Assembly: GCA_027490955.1 (NCBI GenBank)
Contig: JAIXXB010000003.1
Location: 35,629-99,628, forward strand
Direction: 5' to 3'
Length of the DNA: 64,000 nt
Source: Rhodobacter sp.
GTDB lineage: Bacteria; Pseudomonadota; Alphaproteobacteria; Rhodobacterales; Rhodobacteraceae
The notes under the pieces are model-generated. The model searched no databases. It saw only the letters and a list, made by a program, of their open reading frames with translations, and was not told the origin of the DNA. The position numbers and the translations under genes are program-made. Positions 7,935 through 16,028 of this stretch are shown piece by piece. The stretch's first letter is position 1; each line of letters opens with the position of its first letter.

Positions 7935-8756
7935 TCAGACCGCTTTGGCCCGGTTTAGATACTCCCAGCTGATCCGAGCCCCTTCGAATGGGTCGGCCCA
8001 GCTATCCAGCTCGGCACAAACCCAGCCAGCAAAACCCACCTCTGTCATTGCTTGCAAAATGGGGTCAGTAGGCACATCGCCCCGATCAAGCGGGGTGAAG
8101 GCGAAAGGCTCTTTCTGAAACCCTTTCAGATGCACATACGAAATGCGCTGCGCGTGATCGCGGATCAATTGCGCAGGATCGCCGCCGGCTGCGGCCAAAT
8201 GGGCCGTGTCGGGGCAAAAATCTATCTCGGTCAACTCGAAAATCTTGGCGACTTCGGCTGGCCCTTCGACAATGGTGGACAGATGCGGGTGATAATGCGC
8301 GCGCAGCGAACGGGCATCGGCAAGCGCCTTGATCCGGTCCAGCGCTGCGCCAAGCTTGTGATAGTCGGTCTCGCGCACCCCATCAAATCGCTTGGCCCCG
8401 CCGCCCACCACCAAATGCGGCGCGTCCAATTCGGCGGCGCGGTCGGCGGCGCGGGTCACGCGGGCCAATTCTTCGGGCAAAACTTCGTCAAAGATGAAAT
8501 TTCCGCCCGCATAGGCCGCAACCAGTTCCAGCCCATTATCGGCCAAAAGGCGGCGCATCGCGGCGGCGCTATAGTCCAGCAAATTGCCATCAAACACTTC
8601 GACGCCCGCATAGCCCGCGGCTGCGATATCGGCAAAAGCGCGATCCATCGCCCCAAATGTCCGATAGCTGAGTTGAGTGATCGAGGTGACGCCCACGGCA
8701 TTGCCGCCAAGCTCTCCCCAGCAATTGGCGTGATACGCCAGCTTCCACGCTGCCAT
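7935..8756 (-). CDS. Sugar phosphate isomerase/epimerase family TIM-barrel protein (IolE/AP-endonuclease 2 superfamily)
   Basis: 273 residues of the xylose-isomerase-like TIM barrel superfamily. Conserved metal-site elements are visible: GYAGVEVFDG, AHYHPHLSTIVE, FCPDTAHLAAAGGDP, YVHLKG and WVCAELD, which together supply His, Glu and Asp ligands. Such enzymes isomerise, epimerise or dehydrate sugars and cyclitols (IolE, IolI, 3-ketosugar-processing proteins). It is first in the operon and follows a strong binding site (GGAGG, seven bases before ATG). With a Gfo/Idh/MocA dehydrogenase in the same operon, a 3-keto sugar or inositol-like route is plausible, but that is inference. Confidence 0.85.
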   Translation of the reverse strand: MAAWKLAYHANCWGELGGNAVGVTSITQLSYRTFGAMDRAFADIAAAGYAGVEVFDGNLLDYSAAAMRRLLADNGLELVAAYAGGNFIFDEVLPEELARVTRAADRAAELDAPHLVVGGGAKRFDGVRETDYHKLGAALDRIKALADARSLRAHYHPHLSTIVEGPAEVAKIFELTEIDFCPDTAHLAAAGGDPAQLIRDHAQRISYVHLKGFQKEPFAFTPLDRGDVPTDPILQAMTEVGFAGWVCAELDSWADPFEGARISWEYLNRAKAV

Positions 8757-8858
8757 CCCTAATCCTCCGCTTTGGGCCTTGGCGGTGCAGCCGCCAGACC
8801 CCTCCCTCGCACGACCTCCTCAAGCCGCGAGACTGTGATTACGCCGAGAATCGGTACA

Positions 8859-8948
8859 GGTCAAGTATATTTCTGCTTATCTATGCCATCTTATGTTTTT
8901 TTTCGACAAAAGTATTTACTTGAACGACCAAACTACCGCAGGTATAAG
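8859..8948. promoter_or_regulatory. Divergent promoter/operator region of the sugar operon and ROK regulator
   Basis: Plus strand: TTGAAC (8920-8925), exactly 17 bases, then TATAAG (8943-8948), a good sigma-70 promoter for the ROK gene. Minus strand: a candidate -35 TTGACC (8864-8859). Both -35 boxes sit inside an inverted repeat TCAAGTA (8861-8867) / TACTTGA (8917-8923). A short palindrome AAGTA-TT-TACTT (8910-8921) overlaps the plus-strand -35. The AT-rich symmetry is what would be expected of a ROK-family operator repressing both directions. The minus-strand -10 is unclear. Confidence 0.5.
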
Positions 8949-8975
8949 TGCTAATATCTTGAATAGGAGCCAGTT

Positions 8976-10331
8976 TTGCCGCTGTCCGCTGAGAAAGCCG
9001 CCGAGGTGACCAGTATCCGCAAAAAGGGTCGTCCGCGCACCAGCGAGACGGCAGCGCCATCGCTTGTCGAGATTTTGAACCTGATCCGCAGCGAACGGGC
9101 GACCACGCGGCAGGCGTTGGAACGTGAAAGCGAGTTGGGGCGCGCCGTGGTGGCAGATCGGCTGCAACTGCTCTCGGATCTGGGCCTTGTGGATGAAAGC
9201 GAGCTGGGCCATGCCAATGGCGGGCGCGCGCCGCGTCTGGTGCGCTTTGCGGAACGGCGCGGGCTGGTGTTGGTGGCCACGTTGGATCAAACCGCGATTG
9301 GCGTGGGCGTATCCGATTTATCGGGCAATCTGTTGACCGAACACCACGAAGCCGCCGATTTGACCGCCCCCGCCGCGCAATTGGCCAGCAGGCTATCGAC
9401 CCTGTTCCAATGGTGTTTGGAACGGCAAAGCACCCCGACTGCGCCTTGGGGCATTTCGCTGTCTGTGCCCGGCACTGTGCCAACCCTGCGCGATGATCCG
9501 TTCATGACAGCGACCCCGCCCGTCCTGCCTGCATGGGAAGATTTTCCGCTGGTTGAAACCCTGACGCGCCAGTTTGGCGTGCCTGTTTGGATGCGCTCCA
9601 GCGTGGAAACCATGACGATGGGAGAGTTGCATGCAGGGTCAGGCCATGGCCTGCGGTCGATGCTGTTCATCAAAGTTGGGCGTCGCATTGGCGCGGGCAT
9701 CGTATGTGACGGGCAGTTTTATCGCGGCGCGCAGGGGGCGGCAGGGCTGATCGGCGCGCTGCCTGTGCAGTCAGACGGGGTCACAGGCACGCTTGATGCT
9801 ATGGCAGGGTCAGACATGATCCAACGCGAAGGGCGGGCTGCCGCAGAGACGGGCCGCAGTTCGGTTCTGGCCGATCTTTTGCGGCGCGGCACCGAAATCA
9901 CCCCTATCGAAGTGTCTCAGGCCGCGCAAATCGGTGATCCAGCCTCGGTGGCGATTTTGTCCAAATCGGGGCATTTGATTGGGCAGGTTGTTGCGACATT
10001 GGCCAATGCGCTGAACCCTGATTTGATTGTCATGGCTGGCACATTGGCCCAGACCAATGACATTTTGCTGGCTGGTATCCGCGAGGCGGTCTATGGCGCG
10101 TCGCACCCGCTTGTGACACGCGATTTGCGCATCATCCGCTCGCAGATGGGCAGTTCGGCTGGGCTCGTGGGCGCTGCGCGTGTGGCATCCGAAGCTATCT
10201 TTGCGCCCAGTTTTCTGAAAGACTGGATCATTCAGGGCAAGCCCATCTTGCACCCTGATTTCGCCGCGTTTTGCGCGCGGGTGCAACAGGCCAAAGCCCC
10301 GCCCGCAATCGCAGCGCCGCCGTCTGTGTAA
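8976..10331 (+). CDS. ROK family transcriptional regulator (divergent from sugar operon)
   Basis: 451 residues. The N-terminus is a winged-helix DNA-binding domain (EILNLIRSERATTRQAL, GRAVVADRLQLLSDLGLV, GRAPRLV), followed by a ROK/actin-like ATPase fold (LFIKVGRRIGAGIVCDG, GAQGAAGLIGAL, NALNPDLIVMAG). The start is TTG at 8976: AGGAGC lies five bases upstream and an in-frame TAG at 8964-8966 excludes longer versions. The kinase features are eroded. The usual CxCGxxGC zinc motif is replaced by VQSDGVTGTLDAMAG, and the His of the GEIGH-type motif is replaced. It therefore probably acts as a pure sugar-responsive repressor of the divergent operon. Confidence 0.9.
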   Translation: MPLSAEKAAEVTSIRKKGRPRTSETAAPSLVEILNLIRSERATTRQALERESELGRAVVADRLQLLSDLGLVDESELGHANGGRAPRLVRFAERRGLVLVATLDQTAIGVGVSDLSGNLLTEHHEAADLTAPAAQLASRLSTLFQWCLERQSTPTAPWGISLSVPGTVPTLRDDPFMTATPPVLPAWEDFPLVETLTRQFGVPVWMRSSVETMTMGELHAGSGHGLRSMLFIKVGRRIGAGIVCDGQFYRGAQGAAGLIGALPVQSDGVTGTLDAMAGSDMIQREGRAAAETGRSSVLADLLRRGTEITPIEVSQAAQIGDPASVAILSKSGHLIGQVVATLANALNPDLIVMAGTLAQTNDILLAGIREAVYGASHPLVTRDLRIIRSQMGSSAGLVGAARVASEAIFAPSFLKDWIIQGKPILHPDFAAFCARVQQAKAPPAIAAPPSV

Positions 10332-10345
10332 GAGAGGATCGCACC

Positions 10346-11350
10346 ATGACGATTTCCGGACTTGGCCCCCATGGCGAACGCGCAGCGCCCCCCGAACGGG
10401 TCAGCCTGCTGCCCGAGGATATTGCCGCCGTCAAGGCCGCCTCTCGCAGGGTGGCAATCGTGCTGCATACGCTGGACGGCGATTGGACGCGGCTGCAGAT
10501 TTCTGGCATGCTGGGCGTTTTCGGGGATTGCGGCGTTATCGTCACCGAAGTGGTCGATTGCGGATTTTCGGCAGATCGGCAAGTGGCCGAACTGGATCGG
10601 CTGATTGCAGCGCAGCCCGATGCCATCGTGGCCCTGCCCGTTGCAAATGAACAGGTGGCGGCGGCCTTTCGGCGGGTTTCGGCGGCAGGCATCCGTTTGG
10701 TTTTGTTGGAAAATGTGCCAACGGGCCTTTTGCCCGGCTCGCATTACACAGCGCTTGTGTCATCAGATAACTTCGGCCTTGGCAGAATGGCGGCCGAGGG
10801 GCTTGCCCCGCATTTGGCACAGGGCGCGGCAGTGGGCGTGCTGGGATTTGCCACAGATTTTTACGCCACCAATGAACGGGAAATTGCCTTTACCAATTGG
10901 ATGCAGGCCAATCGGCCTGATCTGCGCACCTATGTCATGCGCTTTGCCGCGGTGGACGAGGCGGCCCATTTGGGCAAGCGGTTGCTGGATGAAAACCCCC
11001 AGATTTCTGCCGTTTTCGTGGTGTGGGACACCCCCGCCATGGCAGTGGCAACCCAATTGAACGAGGCTGACCGTTCTATTGTGATGGCCACAGTCGATCT
11101 GGGCGAAGACGTTGCAATTTCCTTGGCGGCGGGAAAGCCCTTTGTCAATGTCGCAGCCCAGCAACCCTTTAAACAGGGTGTGGTCGCAGCGCAGACAACG
11201 ATCCTTGCGCTTTTGGGCGGCACGATCCCCGCATGGATCGCATTGCCAGGTATTCCCGTAACGCGCGACAATGTCGCCGACAGCTTTCAAATCATCTGGC
11301 GAAAACCCGCCCCCCGCGCGGTTTTGCACTCGCTTGGCCTGACCAAATAA
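10346..11350 (+). CDS. Signal-peptide-less paralogue of the sugar-binding protein (putative cytoplasmic sensor)
   Basis: 334 residues starting at ATG 10346 (GAGAGG upstream), 14 bases after the ROK gene. It aligns over its whole length with the periplasmic binding protein at 6760-7881. Its GPHGERAAPPERVSLLPED corresponds to GPNGEEPTAPSTVVLTDEE there, and DWTRLQISG, CGFSADRQVAELD, LLENVPTG, VSSDNFGLG and TVDLGEDVAISLAAG all have counterparts. Only the signal peptide is missing, and there is no transmembrane segment, so it should stay in the cytoplasm. Co-transcription with the ROK regulator suggests it binds the same ligand and influences regulation; this is inference. It could instead be a decaying duplicate, but the frame is intact and the fold motifs are kept. 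Confidence 0.85.
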   Translation: MTISGLGPHGERAAPPERVSLLPEDIAAVKAASRRVAIVLHTLDGDWTRLQISGMLGVFGDCGVIVTEVVDCGFSADRQVAELDRLIAAQPDAIVALPVANEQVAAAFRRVSAAGIRLVLLENVPTGLLPGSHYTALVSSDNFGLGRMAAEGLAPHLAQGAAVGVLGFATDFYATNEREIAFTNWMQANRPDLRTYVMRFAAVDEAAHLGKRLLDENPQISAVFVVWDTPAMAVATQLNEADRSIVMATVDLGEDVAISLAAGKPFVNVAAQQPFKQGVVAAQTTILALLGGTIPAWIALPGIPVTRDNVADSFQIIWRKPAPRAVLHSLGLTK

Positions 11351-11445
11351 TAAGAAGGCCCGCCTGAGCCTGCCGCCCGCGCCTGCCGCCTAAGCCTGCC
11401 CTTTGGCTGAACTGGCGACTCTTCGGGTAGGCATTCTTGTGCGAT

Positions 11446-12198
11446 TTAGGCGAATTGTTCCACAATCAGCCGTTCTTCCAGCCCATGGCCCGGATCGAAC
11501 AGGATGCGGTGCGAAATGCTGGGGTCAGATCGCACTTCGACCATGACCACATCATTCACAGGGCGGCTGTCGGCATCGGCGCGCACGGGGCGTTTGTCTG
11601 CTTCCAAAACGTCAAAACGCACTGTTGCCGCATTGGGCAGCAGCGCGCCGCGCCAACGACGAGGGCGAAAAGCAGCCATCGGGGTAAGGGCCAGAACATC
11701 CGCGCCAATAGGCAAAATCGGCCCATGGGCGGAATAGTTATAGGCGGTTGACCCCGCAGGCGTGGCCAAAAGCGCGCCGTCACAGATCAGTTCGGGCAGG
11801 CGTTCACGCCCATCGACCGAAATGCGCAATTTGGCCGCCTGCGGGCCTGCGCGCAGCAAGGACACTTCGTTGATCGCCAGCGCATGATGTTCGCGCCCCT
11901 CCCGATCAATGGCGCGCATGGCCAGCGGATGGATCACCGCCTCTTCGGCAGCGGCAAGGCGCGCGGGCAAATCTGCCTCGTCATATTCATTCATCAAAAA
12001 GCCAACAGTGCCGCAATTCATGCCGTAAATCGGCAGCCCATAGGCCTCGTTCAGCGATTGCAGCATGAACCCGTCGCCGCCCAAGGCCACAATCACCTCG
12101 GCTGCCTTGGGCGCGCATTGGCCATGCTTGGCGGTCAAGGCGGCAAGCTCGCCCTGCGCGGCGGGGCTGGCTAAAAAGGCTATGCGCGGCTGTGTCAC
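11446..12198 (-). CDS. nadK: NAD kinase
   Basis: 250 residues, typical for the short alphaproteobacterial NadK. It phosphorylates NAD to NADP. The catalytic GGDG motif is at about residues 40-43 ([13 protein letters not shown]), followed by [15 protein letters not shown], the INEVSLLR segment and the conserved [18 protein letters not shown] glycine-rich loop. The start is GTG at 12198, preceded by GGGGGA; there is no nearby in-frame ATG. It converges on the ROK/sensor pair (95-base gap) and diverges from glyA. Confidence 0.93.
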   Translation of the reverse strand: MTQPRIAFLASPAAQGELAALTAKHGQCAPKAAEVIVALGGDGFMLQSLNEAYGLPIYGMNCGTVGFLMNEYDEADLPARLAAAEEAVIHPLAMRAIDREGREHHALAINEVSLLRAGPQAAKLRISVDGRERLPELICDGALLATPAGSTAYNYSAHGPILPIGADVLALTPMAAFRPRRWRGALLPNAATVRFDVLEADKRPVRADADSRPVNDVVMVEVRSDPSISHRILFDPGHGLEERLIVEQFA

Positions 12199-12360
12199 GG
12201 TAAATCCCCCATGCGGGCAGTCTTGCCGCGCTTTGCCGCAAACTCAAGCGCAATCGCGCATGGGCAAAGGCGTGGCGGCGGGGGCTATGAAAATTCTGTC
12301 GTTTCCAGCCTTTCCTACACCCCTCCCTTGCCCTACAACCAATAAAACTTTTGACCAAAC

Positions 12361-12374
12361 CCTTTGCAAAGGAG
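12361..12374 (+). promoter_or_regulatory. Palindrome CCTTTGCAAAGG overlapping the glyA ribosome binding site
   Basis: A perfect 12-base palindrome (12361-12372) contains a TTTGCAAA octamer like those upstream of prpE. Its right half, AAAGG, is part of the AAAGGAG Shine-Dalgarno for glyA. It could be a DNA operator, or a small hairpin that masks the ribosome binding site; the sequence does not decide between these. Confidence 0.4.
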
Positions 12375-12381
12375 ATGCCCG

Positions 12382-13674
12382 ATGAGTGCCAGCCGTGACG
12401 TAGGCTTTTTCAGCGAAACTCTGGCCAGCCGCGATGCGGAACTGTTTGGGGCCATCACCAAAGAATTGGGCCGTCAGCGCCATGAGATCGAACTGATCGC
12501 ATCTGAAAACATCGTCAGCCGCGCCGTGATGGAAGCGCAGGGTTCGGTGATGACGAACAAATATGCCGAAGGCTATCCGGGCAAGCGGTATTATGGCGGC
12601 TGCCAATATGTGGATATCGCCGAAAACTTGGCGATCGAGCGTGCCTGCCAATTGTTCGGCTGCAACTTTGCCAATGTGCAGCCCAATTCGGGCAGCCAAG
12701 CCAACCAAGGCGTGTTTTTGGCATTGCTGCAACCCCATGACACGATTTTGGGCATGTCGCTGGATGCGGGCGGCCATTTGACCCATGGGGCCGCGCCCAA
12801 CCAATCGGGCAAGTGGTTCAAGGCCGTGCAATACGGCGTGCGCAAGCAAGATTTGCAACTGGATTATGATCAGGTGCAGGCACTGGCAAGCGAGCATAAG
12901 CCAAAGCTGATCATCGCGGGCGGCAGCGCTATCCCGCGCATTATCGATTTTGCGCGGATGCGCGAAATTGCCGATTCGGTCGGCGCCTATCTGTTGGTCG
13001 ATATGGCGCATTTCGCGGGGCTTGTGGCGGCGGGCCTGTATCCCAGCCCCTTCCCCCATGCCCATGTTGCCACCACCACCACGCATAAAACCCTGCGCGG
13101 CCCGCGCGGCGGCATGATTTTGACCAATGACGAGGCGCTTGCGAAAAAGTTCAATTCGGCGATTTTCCCTGGCATTCAGGGAGGCCCGCTGATGCATGTG
13201 ATCGCCGCCAAAGCTGTCGCCTTTGGCGAGGCGCTGCGACCCGAGTTCAAAACCTATCAGGCGCAGGTCATCAAAAACGCCCAAGCCTTGGCCGATCAAT
13301 TGATGAAGGGCGGGCTTGGCACTGTGACGTCGGGCACGGATACCCACCTGATGCTGGTCGATCTGCGCCCCAAAGGCGTGACGGGCAGCGCCACCGAAAA
13401 GGCACTGGGCCGCGCCCATATCACCTGCAACAAAAACGGCATTCCCTTTGATACCGAAAAGCCCACCATCACCAGCGGCATCCGTCTTGGCACGCCCGCA
13501 GGCACCACGCGCGGCTTTGCCGAGGCCGAATTCCGCCTGATTGGCGATTGGATTGTCGAGGTGGTGGACGGGCTGGCCAAGAACGGCGAAGACGGCAATG
13601 GCACCGTGGAAGCATCGGTCAAAGCCCGCGTCGAGGCCCTGTGCGAGCGGTTCCCGATTTATCCAGATTTGTAA
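12382..13674 (+). CDS. glyA: Serine hydroxymethyltransferase
   Basis: 430 residues. A PLP enzyme interconverting serine and glycine with tetrahydrofolate. Hallmarks are [36 protein letters not shown], the [18 protein letters not shown] PLP-lysine motif ([17 protein letters not shown], Lys near residue 236) and [11 protein letters not shown] near the C-terminus. The start at 12382 uses AAAGGAG seven bases upstream rather than an upstream in-frame ATG at 12364. The cell's glycine cleavage system is encoded 3 kb away on the other strand, so one-carbon metabolism genes flank each other here. Confidence 0.96.
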   Translation: MSASRDVGFFSETLASRDAELFGAITKELGRQRHEIELIASENIVSRAVMEAQGSVMTNKYAEGYPGKRYYGGCQYVDIAENLAIERACQLFGCNFANVQPNSGSQANQGVFLALLQPHDTILGMSLDAGGHLTHGAAPNQSGKWFKAVQYGVRKQDLQLDYDQVQALASEHKPKLIIAGGSAIPRIIDFARMREIADSVGAYLLVDMAHFAGLVAAGLYPSPFPHAHVATTTTHKTLRGPRGGMILTNDEALAKKFNSAIFPGIQGGPLMHVIAAKAVAFGEALRPEFKTYQAQVIKNAQALADQLMKGGLGTVTSGTDTHLMLVDLRPKGVTGSATEKALGRAHITCNKNGIPFDTEKPTITSGIRLGTPAGTTRGFAEAEFRLIGDWIVEVVDGLAKNGEDGNGTVEASVKARVEALCERFPIYPDL

Positions 13675-13728
13675 GACTGGGGCGCAGCACCCAAACCATG
13701 GAACGCGCGCTGGGCTACTTTGCCCGCG

Positions 13729-13965
13729 CGCGTTTGCCATTTTGGGCCGTGCATGGTGGATGCCCTTGCCCCTTGCCGCGCTGCTGGCCAGCCTTGCGCT
13801 GTCGAGTGCCGAAAATCTCGGCACATTAACGGGCACTTGGATTTACGCAGGCCAAGCACGGCTGGAATTGGTGTCGCTGGCCAAAATCGGGGCTTGGTAT
13901 TTGCTGCTGTTTGCCGCCTTCGTCACCGTAACCATCGTGCTGCGGGGCGCGTTGAACGCAGCCCC
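13729..13965 (+). pseudogene. 5'-truncated relic of a DUF817 membrane protein gene
   Basis: Frame 2 encodes about 78 residues that read as the C-terminus of a DUF817 integral membrane protein: AFAILGRAWWMPLPLAALL, then AENLGTLTGTWIYAGQARLE, then LAKIGAWYLLLFAAFVTVTI. The AEN-GT-TGTWIY and LAK-G-WYLLL blocks are the family's conserved end. Upstream the same frame runs into glyA, and downstream it runs antisense through the next gene without its own stop. The 5' three-quarters and the 3' end are therefore missing. No ribosome binding site or start is evident. Recognition is from memory of the family and would be confirmed by a profile search. Confidence 0.6.
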
Positions 13966-14331
13966 TCACACAGCCCCGCGCAGCCACCACAGCGCGAAAA
14001 ATACCGCCGCGCCAACCACCACGATCAGCGCCGCCCAAGAGGCCGCAACCAGCCACCACGCATGCAGCGTGCGGCGTTGCACCAGCGGCGTCAGATGCGC
14101 AATGCACAGTTTGGCATCGCGGCTCAGGGATGCGCCGTCCAATTGCTTGGCCAGCTTGGGTTGTTGCAGCATGGCCTCTGCCTGTGCAAGACGCCCTGCC
14201 GCCGCGCGCACACGCCGTGGCAGCAACCGCCCCCCACGGCGCAACTGCTCGGCCAAATCCGCGCCGCGCAGCCCCAGCCCCGCCTTCAGCATGCGCCCCA
14301 CATGGGCAATATCGCGCGCCACATCATCCAT
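13966..14331 (-). CDS. Small membrane-anchored protein of unknown function
   Basis: 121 residues. The N-terminal two-thirds is Arg/Leu/Ala-rich and probably helical (GADLAEQLRRGGRLLPRRVRA, then AQAEAMLQQPKLAKQLDGA). It is followed by one strong C-terminal transmembrane helix (WWLVAASWAALIVVVGAAVFF). I do not recognise a named family. It appears to be a tail-anchored or single-pass protein with a cytoplasmic, possibly coiled-coil domain. It lies between the DUF817 relic and the divergent hydrolase gene. Confidence 0.65.
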   Translation of the reverse strand: MDDVARDIAHVGRMLKAGLGLRGADLAEQLRRGGRLLPRRVRAAAGRLAQAEAMLQQPKLAKQLDGASLSRDAKLCIAHLTPLVQRRTLHAWWLVAASWAALIVVVGAAVFFALWWLRGAV

Positions 14332-14385
14332 AGGCCAAGGCTAACCGCGCCTTGAAGGGCGCGCAAGCCTGCGCTAGGCTTAACT

Positions 14386-15162
14386 ATGCTTGCCAGCCTT
14401 CATCATTCTGCCAGCGGCGCTGTTTCTGCCCCGCCCCTGATCATCGCCCATGGTCTGTTCGGCTCGGCCCGCAACTGGGGCGTGATCGCGCGCCGCTTGG
14501 CCGTGACGCGCGATGTGATCGCGGTTGATATGCGCAACCATGGCAACAGCCCGCATAACGCCGCGCACAGCTATCCCGATTTGGCCGCCGATTTGGCCGA
14601 AACCATCCGCCACATCGGCGCGCCTGTTGACCTTTTGGGCCATTCCATGGGCGGCAAGGCGGCGATGCAATTGGCGCTGACCACTGGTGCATTGCTGCGC
14701 CGCCTGATCGTGGCCGATATCGCGCCCGTGGCCTATCGCCACGATCAATCCCGCCATATTGACGCGATGCAGGCGTTGGATTTGGCGGCCCTCTCCTCGC
14801 GCGCGCAGGCTGACGCACAGCTTGCCCCCATGGTCACCGACCCCGCGCTGCGGGCATTTTTTCTGCAATCGCTTGATCTGCGATCCAGCCCCGCCACGTG
14901 GAAGCTGAACCTGCCCGCGTTGAAAGATCAGATGGATTTGATCGTGGGCTGGCCCGAAACCGCGGGGCAATTTTTAGGCCCCACGCTGTTTCTGACGGGG
15001 GCCACTTCGCATTATGTCCTGCCCGAATATCGCCCCAAAATCCAAGCCCTGTTTCCCAAAGCGCGCTTTGCCAAACTGGCAGACGCGGGGCATTGGCTGC
15101 ATGCCGAAAAGCCCCGCGAATTTGAAGAAACAGCGCGCGCGTTTCTGGATGCTGATTTATAA
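14386..15162 (+). CDS. Alpha/beta hydrolase (YbfF-like esterase family)
   Basis: 258 residues with an alpha/beta-hydrolase fold: oxyanion/N-terminal HGLFGSARNWG, DMRNHGNSPH, nucleophile elbow GHSMGGKAAMQL (Ser near residue 87) and catalytic His in DAGHWLHAEKP. The arrangement resembles YbfF and related small acyl-ester hydrolases. The substrate is unknown. The stop codon abuts that of the convergent cytochrome b561 gene, with no intergenic space. Confidence 0.9.
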   Translation: MLASLHHSASGAVSAPPLIIAHGLFGSARNWGVIARRLAVTRDVIAVDMRNHGNSPHNAAHSYPDLAADLAETIRHIGAPVDLLGHSMGGKAAMQLALTTGALLRRLIVADIAPVAYRHDQSRHIDAMQALDLAALSSRAQADAQLAPMVTDPALRAFFLQSLDLRSSPATWKLNLPALKDQMDLIVGWPETAGQFLGPTLFLTGATSHYVLPEYRPKIQALFPKARFAKLADAGHWLHAEKPREFEETARAFLDADL

Positions 15163-15654
15163 TCAGCCTTGCGCGCGCCACATCCGCAGCAGCAGCCCAT
15201 CTTTCTTGATGACCTGATGATAGAGCGCTGCCAAAACATGGACTGCGAGCAGCGCGACGATGACAGGCTTGACTGTGCCATGCACTTCGCCCGCCTGCAA
15301 AACACCACCATACCATGCGGCCATTCCCGTCAGCGGTGCCCCGATCATAATGGCATAGAAAATCCAATGCACCGCCTCGCCCGCGACCACCTGCAGGCGG
15401 GGTTGGCCTGCAATCGGCGCAGGCACACCGCGCGCGGCGCGCAGATACAGCCGCCACAGCGCAAAAAGCAACACCGCAACGCCCGCAATGATATGGCCCC
15501 AGACCAGCAGGGTCATCTGGGTTGCGCCCGTCTCGGTAAAGGCGTCCCACGCCTCGGCCATCGATTCCCCAAAGACGATCTGAAACAAAATCAAAACGGC
15601 AATACCCCAATGCAGCCAGATTTGCTGGCGTGAATATCCCAGTGGTTTGGCCAT
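15163..15654 (-). CDS. Cytochrome b561 family membrane protein
   Basis: 163 residues with four predicted transmembrane helices. Histidines suited to coordinating two b hemes lie in LHWGIAVLILFQ, VWGHIIAGVAVLL, AVHWIFYAIMIG and LLAVHVLAALYHQVIKKDG. The last block is the conserved C-terminal signature of bacterial cytochrome b561. Family members carry electrons between quinols and periplasmic or outside acceptors, including superoxide. The start is ATG with AGGAG six bases upstream. The gene is monocistronic. Confidence 0.93.
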   Translation of the reverse strand: MAKPLGYSRQQIWLHWGIAVLILFQIVFGESMAEAWDAFTETGATQMTLLVWGHIIAGVAVLLFALWRLYLRAARGVPAPIAGQPRLQVVAGEAVHWIFYAIMIGAPLTGMAAWYGGVLQAGEVHGTVKPVIVALLAVHVLAALYHQVIKKDGLLLRMWRAQG

Positions 15655-15710
15655 AAAACTCTCCTATCGATGATGGCAATGGCGCAGCATCTGCCTGCAG
15701 CGCGCGGGAT

Positions 15711-16028
15711 TCAAGCCAGCAATGCAAAGCCCGCGCCATAGGCCGAAGCCCCCGCCAAAGTGGCCAAAACCACCGAACGGCTGGGCAAATATACCGCCAG
15801 AACCGCCGCGCTGCCAATCAGCGCAGGCAAGGTTCGGCCTGCAGCAACCTCGGGCAAGATCGATGCCGCAAATAACGTGGCAATGGCCGCAACCCCCGTG
15901 GCCGCGAAGAATCGCGCCAACGCGCCGCCTGCGCCTATGCGCGCCAAATCCATCCGCAAAGGCAGCGCGCGCAAGGCCCAGACACAGGCCCCAACCAGCG
16001 CGATCAAGGCAAAAATCTCAACCCGCAT
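15711..16028 (-). CDS. azlD: AzlD-family branched-chain amino acid transport protein
   Basis: 105 residues with about four hydrophobic segments, characteristic of AzlD (ALRALPLRMDLARIG, RTLPALIGSAAVLAVYLPSRS). AzlD is the small partner of AzlC in a two-component exporter of branched-chain amino acids or analogues. The gene overlaps azlC by 11 bases and depends on it for translation coupling. Confidence 0.88.
   Translation of the reverse strand: MRVEIFALIALVGACVWALRALPLRMDLARIGAGGALARFFAATGVAAIATLFAASILPEVAAGRTLPALIGSAAVLAVYLPSRSVVLATLAGASAYGAGFALLA

Noticed and set aside
12244..13836. 530-codon open frame on the minus strand across glyA
   Set aside because: It is wholly antisense to glyA, whose conserved motifs are intact. 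His/Gln-rich composition is typical of an antisense frame in high-GC DNA, and it has no ribosome binding site.
13541..14344. 267-codon plus-strand ORF as a complete gene
   Set aside because: Its first third is out-of-frame glyA and its last third is antisense to the gene at 13966-14331. Only the middle is meaningful, as a DUF817 relic.
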